A DNA stretch of 64,000 nucleotides from Paraburkholderia sp. UYCP14C (GCF_004197395.1 NZ_SELS01000029.1:31514-95513), one strand, 5' to 3'. Positions 26,922 to 35,997 are shown, counted from the stretch's first letter. Notes: a model not told the origin generated them from the letters alone. Translations and numbers: made by a program.

Positions 26922-28829
26922 CTAAGGCTGCGTTTCGCTTTGCGCCCCTGAGCCCGCTTCGGTTTGCGGCGCAGTCTGCGGCGCTCCGGCCGTCGCGGAC
27001 GACGGCGCCCGGTCCGCCTCTTCGGCCCCTTCCCCCAACACCACCGCGCCCGCCGGCCGCCCCTTGTCGAGCTCCGCCTGCTGCCACAGCATTTCCAGCG
27101 TGCGCCGCAAGCGCGCCGGCGTCACCGGCTTGTGCAGCACCGGAATCCCCTGCAACGCGAGCGCCGCCAGCTCCGGCGATGCCATATCGCCGGTGATCAG
27201 CAGCGTCACCACATTGCCGTGCCCCTGGCGCGCGAGCGCACCGCGAATCGCGCTCAGCGCCTGCGCGCCGGTGCGGTGATTGGCGAGCTGGTAGTCGCAC
27301 AGCACCGCGTCGGGCACGAAGCCTTCCGCGAGCGCGGCGAGCGCGCCGGCTTCGTCGCGCTCGCCGCGCACGTCGCAGCCCCAGCGCTCGAGCAGACTCG
27401 CGAGGCCTTCGAGGATCGACGGCTCGTCGTCGATGCACAGCACGCGCCGCCCCTGCGCGGCCGGGCCGCCCGCGACCGAATCGTTCAGACTCGCGACGAT
27501 GCCGCTCGCGTCGCCCGCCTGCACCGCGAAGCGGAACACCGAGCCGCGCCCAGGCGCCGAGCGCAGTTGCAACTCGCCGCCGAGCAGGCCGACGAGCCGC
27601 CTGACGGTCGGCAGCCCGAGCCCGTGCCCCTGGCGCGCGTCGCGCTGCGGATTCTCCACCTGGTAAAACTCCTCGAAAATGCGCTCGTGCTCTTGCGGCG
27701 CGATGCCGACGCCCGAATCGCGCACTTCGATATAGCCGCCCGCCAGCCGCCCCGCGCGTCGGAAGCCGAGCCAGATCGCGCCTTGCTCGGTATAACGCAC
27801 CGCGTTCGACAGCAGATTGCTCAGCACGCGTTCGAGCAGCACCGGATCGTCGTAGACGACGATCGAAGTCGGCGCGATGCGCAGCGCGAGCCCCTTCGCC
27901 GCGGCCTGCGGACGATACTGGCTACCGACCCGCTCGAATAGTTCGGAGAGCCGGAAGTGCAGCCGGATCACCTGAGTGACGCCGCTTTCGAGCCGGGCGA
28001 GATCGAGCACCTGGTTGAACAGCTGATTGAGCGCCTCGACGTTGTAGACGATGTGCCCGGCCGTCTTCGCGTGCTGCGCGGGCGTCGCCGCCGGGTCGTT
28101 CAGCGATGCCGCGAGCAGGCCGATCGCATGCAGCGGCTGGCGCAGATCGTGGCTTGCCGCCGCGAAAAAGCGCGTCTTTGCGAGGCTCGCTTCTTCGGCG
28201 AGGCGCTTTTGCGCGGCCAGCGATTCCGCCAGGTATTGCTGATCGACACGCGCCTGCACGACCTGGCGAAACAGCTTGCGATAGCTCATCGCGTAGACGT
28301 TGATCGCGACGAAGAAGAACGCGAGCACGATCGCGAGAATCGTGCGATCGAAGGTGTGCGAGCCGAAATGCAGCACGATCGACGGCAGCAGCAGAAACGG
28401 AATCGACGTCGAAAAATTGAGGAGATCGAACCCGTTCGACATGAACACGCCGGCCGCGAGCGTCACCAGCAGCACGGTATGCAATAGCGGCAGATCGGTC
28501 TGCGGACTCTGGAACGCGAACCACACCGCGAAGCCCGGCCCGCTGTAAAGCAGCACGCCGCGCAGCGCGTGCAGGTAGATCCAGTCCCGCGGCGAGACCA
28601 GCTGCGGATAGCGGCGATTGCAGATCCACAGCGCGAGGCCCGCGCAATTGGCGAGTGCATAGAAAGCAAAGCACGCGATAAACAGCGGCGGCGCCGGCAC
28701 ATGCGGCCAGTAGATCGCCACCAGCACCGCGATCGAAAACCAGTGCGAAAAGAACGCGATCGGATCCTGCGCGTAGAGCACGCGCACGAGGTCTTCGTCG
28801 ATGGCACGCTGGATCGGGTCGGCCCGCAT
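26922..28829 (-). CDS. Membrane hybrid histidine kinase with C-terminal receiver
   Basis: A 635-residue sensor. An N-terminal membrane domain with about six helices (25-180) is followed by a short coiled coil, a HisKA domain with His227 in FFAAASHDLRQPLHAIG, an ATPase domain with N-box LSNLLSNAVRYT, G1 DSGVGIAP and G2 GHGLGLPTV, and a receiver domain with VLCIDDEP and the phospho-acceptor in VLCDYQL. The last 50 residues are Glu/Ala/Pro-rich. The ligand sensed is unknown. Its promoter is shared with the divergent sigma-like gene. Confidence 0.93.
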   Translation of the reverse strand: MRADPIQRAIDEDLVRVLYAQDPIAFFSHWFSIAVLVAIYWPHVPAPPLFIACFAFYALANCAGLALWICNRRYPQLVSPRDWIYLHALRGVLLYSGPGFAVWFAFQSPQTDLPLLHTVLLVTLAAGVFMSNGFDLLNFSTSIPFLLLPSIVLHFGSHTFDRTILAIVLAFFFVAINVYAMSYRKLFRQVVQARVDQQYLAESLAAQKRLAEEASLAKTRFFAAASHDLRQPLHAIGLLAASLNDPAATPAQHAKTAGHIVYNVEALNQLFNQVLDLARLESGVTQVIRLHFRLSELFERVGSQYRPQAAAKGLALRIAPTSIVVYDDPVLLERVLSNLLSNAVRYTEQGAIWLGFRRAGRLAGGYIEVRDSGVGIAPQEHERIFEEFYQVENPQRDARQGHGLGLPTVRRLVGLLGGELQLRSAPGRGSVFRFAVQAGDASGIVASLNDSVAGGPAAQGRRVLCIDDEPSILEGLASLLERWGCDVRGERDEAGALAALAEGFVPDAVLCDYQLANHRTGAQALSAIRGALARQGHGNVVTLLITGDMASPELAALALQGIPVLHKPVTPARLRRTLEMLWQQAELDKGRPAGAVVLGEGAEEADRAPSSATAGAPQTAPQTEAGSGAQSETQP

Positions 28830-28969
28830 GGGGCGGTCTCCTCTGTCGATCGGAGCGAGCGCTCCGGGGAAACCGCGGATCGACCCGGGCGACCAGACGC
28901 GCCGCCCGCGCGGTTCATTCTATGGGGAATGCCGACTCTTCAGACGAATCGTCAGCAATCCGTCAGAAG

Positions 28970-28989
28970 GTTTACCCGGGAGTTTACCC
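28970..28989. repeat. Tandem GTTTACCC repeat in a divergent promoter
   Basis: GTTTACCC occurs twice, 12 bp apart, between the histidine kinase and the sigma-like gene. The spacing of about one helical turn suggests a dimeric protein-binding site for one or both genes. It resembles the TTTACCC element noted in the hexuronate block. Confidence 0.35.
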
Positions 28990-29140
28990 ATCAGCTAACA
29001 CTTAATCCATATAGGCGAAGGCGTTGACGCGAACCATACTGCATTCACGTTTCAGCGCGGCATTTCAGCCACCTTCCCTCGCTGCGCGGCCCACGCGCCG
29101 CGGCCCGCCGCGCTCCCTGCCAACCGTGACGGAGGTTTCC

Positions 29141-29932
29141 ATGGGCGCAGTCCCGAGCTACGAGTTCGCCCGCCAACTCGACGACGCAATCCTGCCCGAA
29201 CTGTGGCGCAGGCGCACCCGGCTCTCAGCGGACGAAATGGTGTCGATGGTCGAACTGGTCAAGCGCGCATTGCGGACCTACCACCCGCTCGAACTGCAGG
29301 CGCTCGGCGAGGACAAGGAAGAACTGGTCGCCCAGTTCATCTATGCGAAGGTGCTGCGCCTCGCGCCCGGCCACACCGAAACGAACGCATGCGCCGACAG
29401 CGCGCCGTCCAATAGCTACGCGGTGTGCGCGTATTTCCGCCGCTATCTGATCGACTGCCTGCGCAGCGCGTCCCATCAGCGCAACGTGTCGATGGAGACC
29501 GAGGGCGTCGCGCAGGAAATCGATCTGCACGCGCATGCGCTCGAAGACCCGGTGCAAAGCGTGCTGCTGCAATACGGCCTCGATGAAGAGTGCGTACGGC
29601 GCGCGGCGCGCGAGTTCATCGAAGGGCTCGACGAACCCGAGCGGATCGTGCTGGCCGGCAGCCTCGGCTGGTGCTCGGAAGGCAAAGGCGGGCTTTCGGC
29701 GGTGGCGGCTCAGCATCGGGTGCCCTCCTATCACTATCGCGCCGTCAAACTCGGCGTCACCATGAAAAAGACGGCCGGCGCCGAGGAATTTTCCAACACC
29801 AAGATCGGCCGCTGGCTCACCGATGTGCTCGGCATCGAGATCGACGTCGACAATCGCGCGGCGATTCTGGTTGCGCTGAATCTGCTCGCGGCGGAATCGA
29901 GCGAGAGCGAATGCAATGAAGTGGCCGCCTAA
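29141..29932 (+). CDS. Unknown protein with sigma-factor-like features
   Basis: A 263-residue protein read from the ATG at 29141, which follows GGAGGTTTCC; the open frame to 29024 lacks a site. I do not recognise the family with certainty. Residues 61-112 (EELVAQFIYAKVLR ... VCAYFRRYLIDCLRSASHQR) resemble sigma-70 region 2, and residues 148-207 (a DEPERIVL segment, then LSAVAAQHRVPSYHYRAVKLGV) resemble the helix-turn-helix of region 4. It would then be a diverged ECF-like factor or a sigma-derived regulator. It is divergent from a hybrid kinase and followed by a strong terminator. Confidence 0.55.
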   Translation: MGAVPSYEFARQLDDAILPELWRRRTRLSADEMVSMVELVKRALRTYHPLELQALGEDKEELVAQFIYAKVLRLAPGHTETNACADSAPSNSYAVCAYFRRYLIDCLRSASHQRNVSMETEGVAQEIDLHAHALEDPVQSVLLQYGLDEECVRRAAREFIEGLDEPERIVLAGSLGWCSEGKGGLSAVAAQHRVPSYHYRAVKLGVTMKKTAGAEEFSNTKIGRWLTDVLGIEIDVDNRAAILVALNLLAAESSESECNEVAA

Positions 29933-30053
29933 TAATTCGGACAACCAACAGGCCACATAAGAAGCGTGGCAAGAGCGCATGCCCGACCGGCCGGGTACAC
30001 CCGGCGACGGCCGGCCGGCCATGCCGCCCTGAACCTCGCACGCTACGACCTCG

Positions 30054-30080
30054 GCGCGCCCTCCACGGCGCGCTTTTTTT
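30054..30080 (+). terminator. Rho-independent terminator after the sigma-like gene
   Basis: A 7-bp GC stem (GCGCGCC / GGCGCGC) with a 6-base loop is followed by seven T. A second T7 run lies 8 bases further on. It isolates the sigma-like gene from the downstream fusion gene. Confidence 0.8.
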
Positions 30081-30199
30081 ACGCCCGCTTTTTTTGCGGC
30101 GATATTCCGCCTACGATAAAAAAGCTGCCGCAGCACACCGTCTTTGTTCCGAAGTCGAGCTTCCGTTCCCCGCATCCGATTCCAGACGAGGTGGTCCTG

Positions 30200-33100
30200 A
30201 TGAACCGCTTATCGAGCGCGCCGACGGCGCTGCAACGGCATTACGAGGTGGTCGTGATTGGCTCGGGCTACGGCGGCGCGATCGCCGCGAGCCGCATGGC
30301 GCGCGCGGGCCGACGCGTGTGCGTGCTCGAGCGCGGCCGCGAATTCATGGCCGGCGAGTTTCCGCGCACGCCCGTGCAGGGCGTCGAGCAGATCCAGTAC
30401 AACACCGCCGAGGCGCAGATCGGCTCGCCGCTGGCACTGCTCGAAGTGCACGTGAACGAGGACGTCAACGCGGTGGTGGGCTGCGGGCTCGGGGGTACGT
30501 CGCTGATCAATGCGAACGTCGCGCTCGAAGCCGATCCGCGCCTGTGGGACGACCCGCGCTGGCCGGCCGCGCTGCGCGCGGACAAAGCCGGACGCGACGA
30601 CGGCTATGCACTCGCCCGGCAGATGCTGTCGCCGTCGCCGGTGCCCGACGATTTCCCGCCTCTGCCGAAGCTGCAGGCACTCGAAAAATCGGCGCAGGCG
30701 CTCAACATGGCGGACCGCTTCAGCCGTCCGCCGATCACGGTTACGTTCAAGGACGGTCCGAACGCGGCGGGCGTCGAGCAGCAGCGCTGCGTCGGGTGTG
30801 GCGACTGCAACTCCGGTTGCAACTACGACGCGAAGAACTCGACGCACATGAACTATCTGCCCGACGCGGTCGCCCACGGCGCGCAGATTTTCACCGGCGC
30901 GGCCGTGCATTCGGTGCTGCGTGATCCCGACACGCAGCAATGGAAGGTCAACTTCCAGCTCGTGAAGCTAGGCCGCGAAAGCTACGATGCGCCCGATCTG
31001 TTCGTGCTGGCCGATATCGTGATCGTCGCGGCGGGCACGATCGGCTCGAGCGCGCTGCTGCTGCGCTCGCACGACGCGGGCCTCGGCACCTCGGAGATGC
31101 TCGGCCAGCACTTCACCGGCAACGGCGACGTGCTCGCATTCGCGTACAACACGAAGGACACCATCAACGGCGTCGGCTGGGGCGGGCACAAACCAGGGCA
31201 GATTCCGCCGGTCGGGCCGACCATCACCGGCCTGATCGACAATCGCGCCGACGAGAAAGACGTCAGGAATGGCTATGTGATCGAGGAAGGCTCGCTGGCC
31301 GGCGCGGTCGGCGACGCGCTCGTCGGCATGCTCGGCTCGGTCGCGCCGCTCGAAGGCGTGGATCCGGCCGGCCCACCGTCGCTGCTGGAGCGCATGGCCT
31401 ACGACGCGCGCGCGATCGAAAGCCTGATCCGCGGCCCGTACCACGGCGCGCTCAATCACACGCAAAGCTATCTCGTGATGGCGCACGACGACGAAGACGG
31501 CCGCATCACGGTCGGCGACAAAGGCCGCCCGCGCATCGTCTGGAAAAACGCCGGACGCCAGCCGATCTTCCAGAGCATCGAGGAGGTGCTGATCGAGGCG
31601 ACCAAACCGCTCGGCGGCAAATATCTGCGCAACCCGATTTCGACGAAGATCGCCGGCCGGCGCACCGTGACCGTGCATCCGCTCGGCGGCTGCGGCATGG
31701 GCGAGGACGCCGCGCATGGGGTGGTCGATCATCAGGGCCGAGTATTCAGCGGCACGGCCGGCGCCGCGGTGCACGACGGCCTCTACGTGATGGACGGTGC
31801 GGTGATGCCGATGTCGCTCGGCGTCAATCCGCTGCTGACCATCTCCGCGCTCGCCGAACGCAATTGCGCGCTGCTGGCCAAAGCGCACGGCTGGACGATC
31901 GATTACGCGTCGAAGGGCACCGCCGCCGCGCCGCCAGAGCAGAAGATCGGCCTGCGCTTCACGGAGACGATGGTCGGCACCTACACGCCCAGCGTGGCCG
32001 GCGCAGCCGCGAAGAGCCCAATCGAATTCACGCTGACGGTCGAGTCCGACGATCTCGCCGACATGCTGAGCAACCCGAATCACCTCGCGCGCACCGCCGG
32101 CACGCTGACCTGCCCCGCCCTGTCCGCGCAACCGCTGACGATCAGCGACGGTACGTTCAACCTGTTCGTGGTCGACCAGTCCGACGTCGACGAGCGCAAC
32201 ATGAACTACCGGATGACGCTTGCCGCGGCCGAAGGCAAGACCTGGTATCTGACCGGCAAGAAGATCATCACGCGCACGTCGCCGATCAATCTGTGGGAAC
32301 AGACCAACACGCTGTATGCGGAGATTCGCGTGTCGGCGCAGGACGATGCACCCGTCGTCGGCACCGCGACGCTGATCATCACGCCCGAAAACTTCCTGAA
32401 GCAGCAGCGCACGCTCGAAGTCACGCACGCACCCGACCTGAAGACGCGCCTCGAATGGACGCTGAAGTTCGGCAAGTTCTTCGCCGGCGTGCTGTTCACC
32501 GAATACGGCGGGGTGGCCGCGCCGCTGCAGTTCTTCGATCCGCATACGACGCCGCCGCGCGCGAAACGCACGCTACGCGCGCCGGCGCCGCAGATCACCT
32601 ACTTCGACACACCCGACCGCACGCGGCTCAAGCTCACCCGCTACTTCGATCCGGCCGCGGGCAAAGCTTCGAAACCGATCCTGCTGATCCACGGCTCGGG
32701 CGTTTCGAGCCGCATCTTCTCGACCGATCTGATACCGACCAATCTCGTCGAATATCTGTACGCGTCGGGCTACGACGTATGGCTCGTCGATCTGCGCGTC
32801 AGCATCGAACTGCCGAGCGTGCTCGTGCCGACCAACGTCGACAAGGTCGCGCGCGAGGACATCCCCGCCGCGGTCGCGAAGATTCGCGAACTGACCGGTG
32901 CGCCGAACATTCAGGTACTCGGCCACTGCCTGGGCGGCCTCTCGCTCAGCATGTCGCTGCTATCCGGACTCGAAGGCGTGCGCTCGGCGGTGATTTCGCA
33001 GGTGTCCGCGCATCCGGTGCCGGGCACCTTGCAACGGATCAAGGCGGGCTTGCATGTTCCCGACCTGATGCAGCATCTGCGCATCCGCGACCTCACCGCC

Positions 33101-33619
33101 TATACGCAGGAAGATTCCTGGCCCGCGAACCTGCTCGACGAAGCGCTGCGTCTCTATCCGCTCGATCACGGCGAGGGCTGCGGCAATCCGATCTGTCATC
33201 GCGCGACGTTCCTGTATGGCCTGCTCTACGAGCACGACAAGCTGAACGAGACACTGCATGCGAACCTGCAGGAACTGTTCGGCATTCACGACATGGAAGT
33301 GTTCCAGCATCTGGCCACGATGGTGCGCGCGGGCAAGGTCGTCGATGCGCGCGGCGACGACGTGTATCTGACCGGCGCGGACGGTATGCGAGGACTCGAA
33401 GGCATGCGTCTGCCGATCGGCTTCATTCACGGCGAGAAGAACGAGGTCTATCTGCCGGCCAGCACTTTGCGCACTTACGACCTGCTGCGCGAGCGCTTCC
33501 CCGAGCAGCCGTACGAGCGGCATCTGATTCCGGGCTATGGGCATATCGACTGCATCTTCGGCAAGAACGCGGCGGTCGATGTCTATCCGCTGATCGTCAG
33601 CTATCTGAACGCGCACTGA
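30200..33619 (+). CDS. GMC-type oxidoreductase fused to an alpha/beta hydrolase
   Basis: An 1139-residue fusion read from the ATG at 30200; the frame opens earlier (29966) but crosses a terminator. Residues 1-560 are a GMC/cholesterol-oxidase-like flavoprotein with FAD motif IGSGYGG (20-26), GCGLGGTSLINANVALE (94-110) and the C-terminal HPLGGCGMG and NPLLTISALAERN. A CxxCxxCxxxC cluster (Cys197, 200, 203, 207) could hold an iron-sulfur cluster. Residues 570-800 are a middle domain of unknown fold. Residues 820-1139 are an alpha/beta hydrolase with HGSG (831-834), nucleophile-elbow GHCLGG with Cys910 in place of Ser, and His1115. It might oxidise and then cleave a hydrophobic alcohol such as a sterol-like compound (inference). 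Confidence 0.82.
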   Translation: MNRLSSAPTALQRHYEVVVIGSGYGGAIAASRMARAGRRVCVLERGREFMAGEFPRTPVQGVEQIQYNTAEAQIGSPLALLEVHVNEDVNAVVGCGLGGTSLINANVALEADPRLWDDPRWPAALRADKAGRDDGYALARQMLSPSPVPDDFPPLPKLQALEKSAQALNMADRFSRPPITVTFKDGPNAAGVEQQRCVGCGDCNSGCNYDAKNSTHMNYLPDAVAHGAQIFTGAAVHSVLRDPDTQQWKVNFQLVKLGRESYDAPDLFVLADIVIVAAGTIGSSALLLRSHDAGLGTSEMLGQHFTGNGDVLAFAYNTKDTINGVGWGGHKPGQIPPVGPTITGLIDNRADEKDVRNGYVIEEGSLAGAVGDALVGMLGSVAPLEGVDPAGPPSLLERMAYDARAIESLIRGPYHGALNHTQSYLVMAHDDEDGRITVGDKGRPRIVWKNAGRQPIFQSIEEVLIEATKPLGGKYLRNPISTKIAGRRTVTVHPLGGCGMGEDAAHGVVDHQGRVFSGTAGAAVHDGLYVMDGAVMPMSLGVNPLLTISALAERNCALLAKAHGWTIDYASKGTAAAPPEQKIGLRFTETMVGTYTPSVAGAAAKSPIEFTLTVESDDLADMLSNPNHLARTAGTLTCPALSAQPLTISDGTFNLFVVDQSDVDERNMNYRMTLAAAEGKTWYLTGKKIITRTSPINLWEQTNTLYAEIRVSAQDDAPVVGTATLIITPENFLKQQRTLEVTHAPDLKTRLEWTLKFGKFFAGVLFTEYGGVAAPLQFFDPHTTPPRAKRTLRAPAPQITYFDTPDRTRLKLTRYFDPAAGKASKPILLIHGSGVSSRIFSTDLIPTNLVEYLYASGYDVWLVDLRVSIELPSVLVPTNVDKVAREDIPAAVAKIRELTGAPNIQVLGHCLGGLSLSMSLLSGLEGVRSAVISQVSAHPVPGTLQRIKAGLHVPDLMQHLRIRDLTAYTQEDSWPANLLDEALRLYPLDHGEGCGNPICHRATFLYGLLYEHDKLNETLHANLQELFGIHDMEVFQHLATMVRAGKVVDARGDDVYLTGADGMRGLEGMRLPIGFIHGEKNEVYLPASTLRTYDLLRERFPEQPYERHLIPGYGHIDCIFGKNAAVDVYPLIVSYLNAH

Positions 33620-33639
33620 CGGCGCGGCCTTGCCGATGC

Positions 33640-33662
33640 GCCACGCGTTATCTGCGCGTGGC
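33640..33662 (+). terminator. Weak hairpin after the fusion gene
   Basis: An 8-bp stem (GCCACGCG / CGCGTGGC) with a 7-base loop, 20 bp past the stop, without a T run. It may be a weak or Rho-assisted end. Confidence 0.3.
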
Positions 33663-33737
33663 GGGTTCTCGTCGCGCGGTCGTTCCGGTATGGTTGCGGT
33701 TGCGCATCGATCCCCCTCGCCCTCTGCAACCATACCG

Positions 33738-34520
33738 ATGAAGAAATTCTTTCTGGCCTTGTTCACCGCCGGACTGCTCGGCAACGGCGTCGCCGCCACG
33801 CAAGTACAGGCAGCGGAACTGCACGTCATGACTTCGGGCGGCTTCACCGCCGCGTATAAAACGCTCGGGCCGCAGTTCGCCGCGTCGACCGGCAACACGC
33901 TCGACACGATCCTTGGGCCCTCGATGGGTCAATCGCCCGAAGCGATTCCGAACCGGCTCGCACGCGGCGAGTCGGCCGACGTCGTGATCATGGTCGGCTA
34001 TGCGCTCGACGATCTGATCAAGCAGGGCAAGGTCATTCCCGATTCACGCGTGGAGCTGGCGGATTCGCGCATCGGCATGGTCGTGCGCGCCGGTGCGCCA
34101 AAGCCTGACATCAGCACTGTCGAAGGCCTGAAGGACGTGCTGTTGCGTGCGAAGTCGATCGCCTACTCGGATAGCGCGAGCGGCGTCTATATCCAGCGCG
34201 AGATGTTCAAGCGGCTCGGCATCGAAGATCAGGTCGGCCCGAAGGCGAAGATGGTGCCGAAGATCCCGGTCGCCTCGGTGGTCGCGAGCGGCGAGTATGA
34301 AATCGGCTTCCAGCAGGTCAGCGAATTGCTGCCGGTCAAGGGCGCGACCTTCGTCGGCAAGATTCCGGAGTCGGTGCAATCGGTCACGCGCTTCGCCGCG
34401 GGGATTCCGGTCAACGCGCCGCATCCGCGGGAAGCGAAGGCGCTGCTCGATTATCTGGCGTCGCCGGCCGCGCAAGAGACGGTTCGTGCGACCGGGCTCG
34501 ATTCGATCGCCGCGCATTGA
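33738..34520 (+). CDS. Periplasmic substrate-binding protein, ModA-like (PF13531)
   Basis: A 260-residue exported protein: signal peptide at about 1-27 (MKKFFLALFTAGLLGNGVA...VQA), then AELHVMTSGGFTAAYKTLGPQFAASTG, the start of the type 2 periplasmic binding fold, with ARGESADVVIMVG and a conserved SAxGxY-like DSASGVYIQREMF loop. Relatives bind molybdate or small organic acids. No permease or ATPase gene is adjacent, so it is an orphan and its ligand is unknown. The start at 33738 is chosen because the signal peptide begins there. Confidence 0.85.
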   Translation: MKKFFLALFTAGLLGNGVAATQVQAAELHVMTSGGFTAAYKTLGPQFAASTGNTLDTILGPSMGQSPEAIPNRLARGESADVVIMVGYALDDLIKQGKVIPDSRVELADSRIGMVVRAGAPKPDISTVEGLKDVLLRAKSIAYSDSASGVYIQREMFKRLGIEDQVGPKAKMVPKIPVASVVASGEYEIGFQQVSELLPVKGATFVGKIPESVQSVTRFAAGIPVNAPHPREAKALLDYLASPAAQETVRATGLDSIAAH

Positions 34521-34527
34521 CCGCTAG

Positions 34528-34545
34528 GGCGGCGCACGCGCCGCC
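34528..34545. terminator. GC hairpin between convergent genes
   Basis: A 7-bp stem (GGCGGCG / CGCCGCC) with a 4-base loop in the 34-bp gap between the ModA-like and FAD dehydrogenase genes. No T run is present on either side. Confidence 0.35.
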
Positions 34546-34554
34546 TCGTCAGCA

Positions 34555-35985
34555 TCAGAACAGCTTGCCCGGATTCAGGATGCCGTGCGGATCGAGCGCA
34601 TGCTTGATCGCGCCCATCGCGGCAAGCTCAGCCGCCGAGCGTGAAATCGGCAAGAACTCGCGCTTAAGCGTTCCGATGCCGTGCTCCGCCGACACCGACC
34701 CGCGCAACGGCCCCAGCATCTCGTAGACGAACGCGTAGACCGCGTGATGATCGACACCGGGGACCGAATGGCCATCGACGGTCAGATGCAGATTCGAATC
34801 GCCGATATGCCCGAAGAAATACGCTTCGTTGCCGGGCCAGCGCTGATCGAGCGCCGCGCGACAACGGTCGACGAACCTGCCGATCTCGCCGATCGGCAGA
34901 CTCACGTCGAAGTTGATCGGATCAAGCTTGACCGGAAACTCCGCGGTGCACTCGCGGATCGCCCATAGCGCGCGCGCGTCGGCAACCGACTGCGCGATCA
35001 CCGCGTCGCGCAGCGCGCCCGCCTCCAGCGCATCGGTCAGCGCTTGCGCGAAGCGCTCGCCAGCGTCGTCGGCATCGAAGCCCGCGTGTTCGATCAATGC
35101 ATACAGCGGATGCGCGGCGTCGAACGGCGAGCGCGCGCCGGTCAGCTTCACGCCGAAATCGTAGAAGTCCGGCCACATGATCTCGAACGCGCCGATGTCG
35201 TTGCCGAAGCGCGTCGCCAGACGCCGCAACAGGCTCACCGCGGCATCGTAGTCGTCGAGCGCGACGAGCGCCGTATGACGCGCCGCGCGTCGCGGATGCA
35301 GTCGCAGCACCGCGCGCGTGATCACGCCGAGCGTGCCCTCCGAACCGATGAACCAGTGCTTCAGGTCATAGCCGGTGTTGTTCTTGACCATCTTGCCGAG
35401 CGAGCTGAGCACGTCGCCATTCGCGAGCACCACTTCGAGACCGAGCACCTGGTCGCGCGCGGTGCCAGACTGGATCACCCGATTGCCGCCCGCGTTGGTC
35501 GCCAGATTGCCGCCGATCTGGCACGAGCCGCGCGCGCCGAGATCGAGCGCGAGTTCGAAACCCGCTTGCTCGGCGGCTTCTTGCGCAGTTTGCAACGTGG
35601 TGCCCGCACGCACGGTCAAGGTGGCCGACGCCGCGTCGAGTTCTTCGACGCCGCTCAGGCGTTCGAGCGACAACGCGATATCGTTGGCGCGCGCGATCGC
35701 GCCGCCCGCGAGTCCCGTCATGCCGCCTTGCGGCACCACCGGCTGATGCGCGGCGTGGCAGATCGCGAGCGCACGCGATACTTCGTCGGTCGTGCGCGGC
35801 AGCAGCAGCGCCGCCGGACGCGTCGGCTCGTGGCGCGTCCAGTCGGTCATCGCGCGTTCGCCGATCTGATCTCCAACGCGCACCGCGTCGGCGCCGAGCG
35901 CGGCGCGCAAGGCCTCGAGTGTCGCGGCGAGCGGCGCGCTCGCGGTCTGAGTCGTGTTGTCTTCAGTGACGCTCTGCTCTGTCAT
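34555..35985 (-). CDS. FAD-binding oxidoreductase, D-2-hydroxyacid dehydrogenase type
   Basis: A 476-residue flavoprotein of the GlcD/D-2-hydroxyglutarate/D-lactate dehydrogenase family. The FAD_binding_4 domain (about 55-190) shows PQGGMTGLAGGA and GGNLATNAGGNRVIQSGTARD; the C-terminal oxidase domain (about 230-475) has FFGHIGDSNLH, SAEHGIGTLKREFL and DPHGILNPGK. It oxidises a D-2-hydroxy acid to the 2-oxo acid, passing electrons to the chain or a flavoprotein. It follows the oxygenase-like gene with a 12-bp gap, so both products probably act on one compound. Confidence 0.9.
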   Translation of the reverse strand: MTEQSVTEDNTTQTASAPLAATLEALRAALGADAVRVGDQIGERAMTDWTRHEPTRPAALLLPRTTDEVSRALAICHAAHQPVVPQGGMTGLAGGAIARANDIALSLERLSGVEELDAASATLTVRAGTTLQTAQEAAEQAGFELALDLGARGSCQIGGNLATNAGGNRVIQSGTARDQVLGLEVVLANGDVLSSLGKMVKNNTGYDLKHWFIGSEGTLGVITRAVLRLHPRRAARHTALVALDDYDAAVSLLRRLATRFGNDIGAFEIMWPDFYDFGVKLTGARSPFDAAHPLYALIEHAGFDADDAGERFAQALTDALEAGALRDAVIAQSVADARALWAIRECTAEFPVKLDPINFDVSLPIGEIGRFVDRCRAALDQRWPGNEAYFFGHIGDSNLHLTVDGHSVPGVDHHAVYAFVYEMLGPLRGSVSAEHGIGTLKREFLPISRSAAELAAMGAIKHALDPHGILNPGKLF

Positions 35986-35997
35986 GCCAGGAGTTCC

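Noticed and set aside
29966-30199. N-terminal extension of the GMC/hydrolase fusion
   Set aside because: It crosses a strong terminator and the extension is low-complexity basic sequence; the flavin fold starts shortly after the ATG at 30200.
30940-33741. A 933-residue open frame on the plus strand in another frame of the fusion gene
   Set aside because: It is Arg-rich, has no domain motif or ribosome site, and lies fully across the well-supported GMC/hydrolase gene; it is a shadow caused by high GC.
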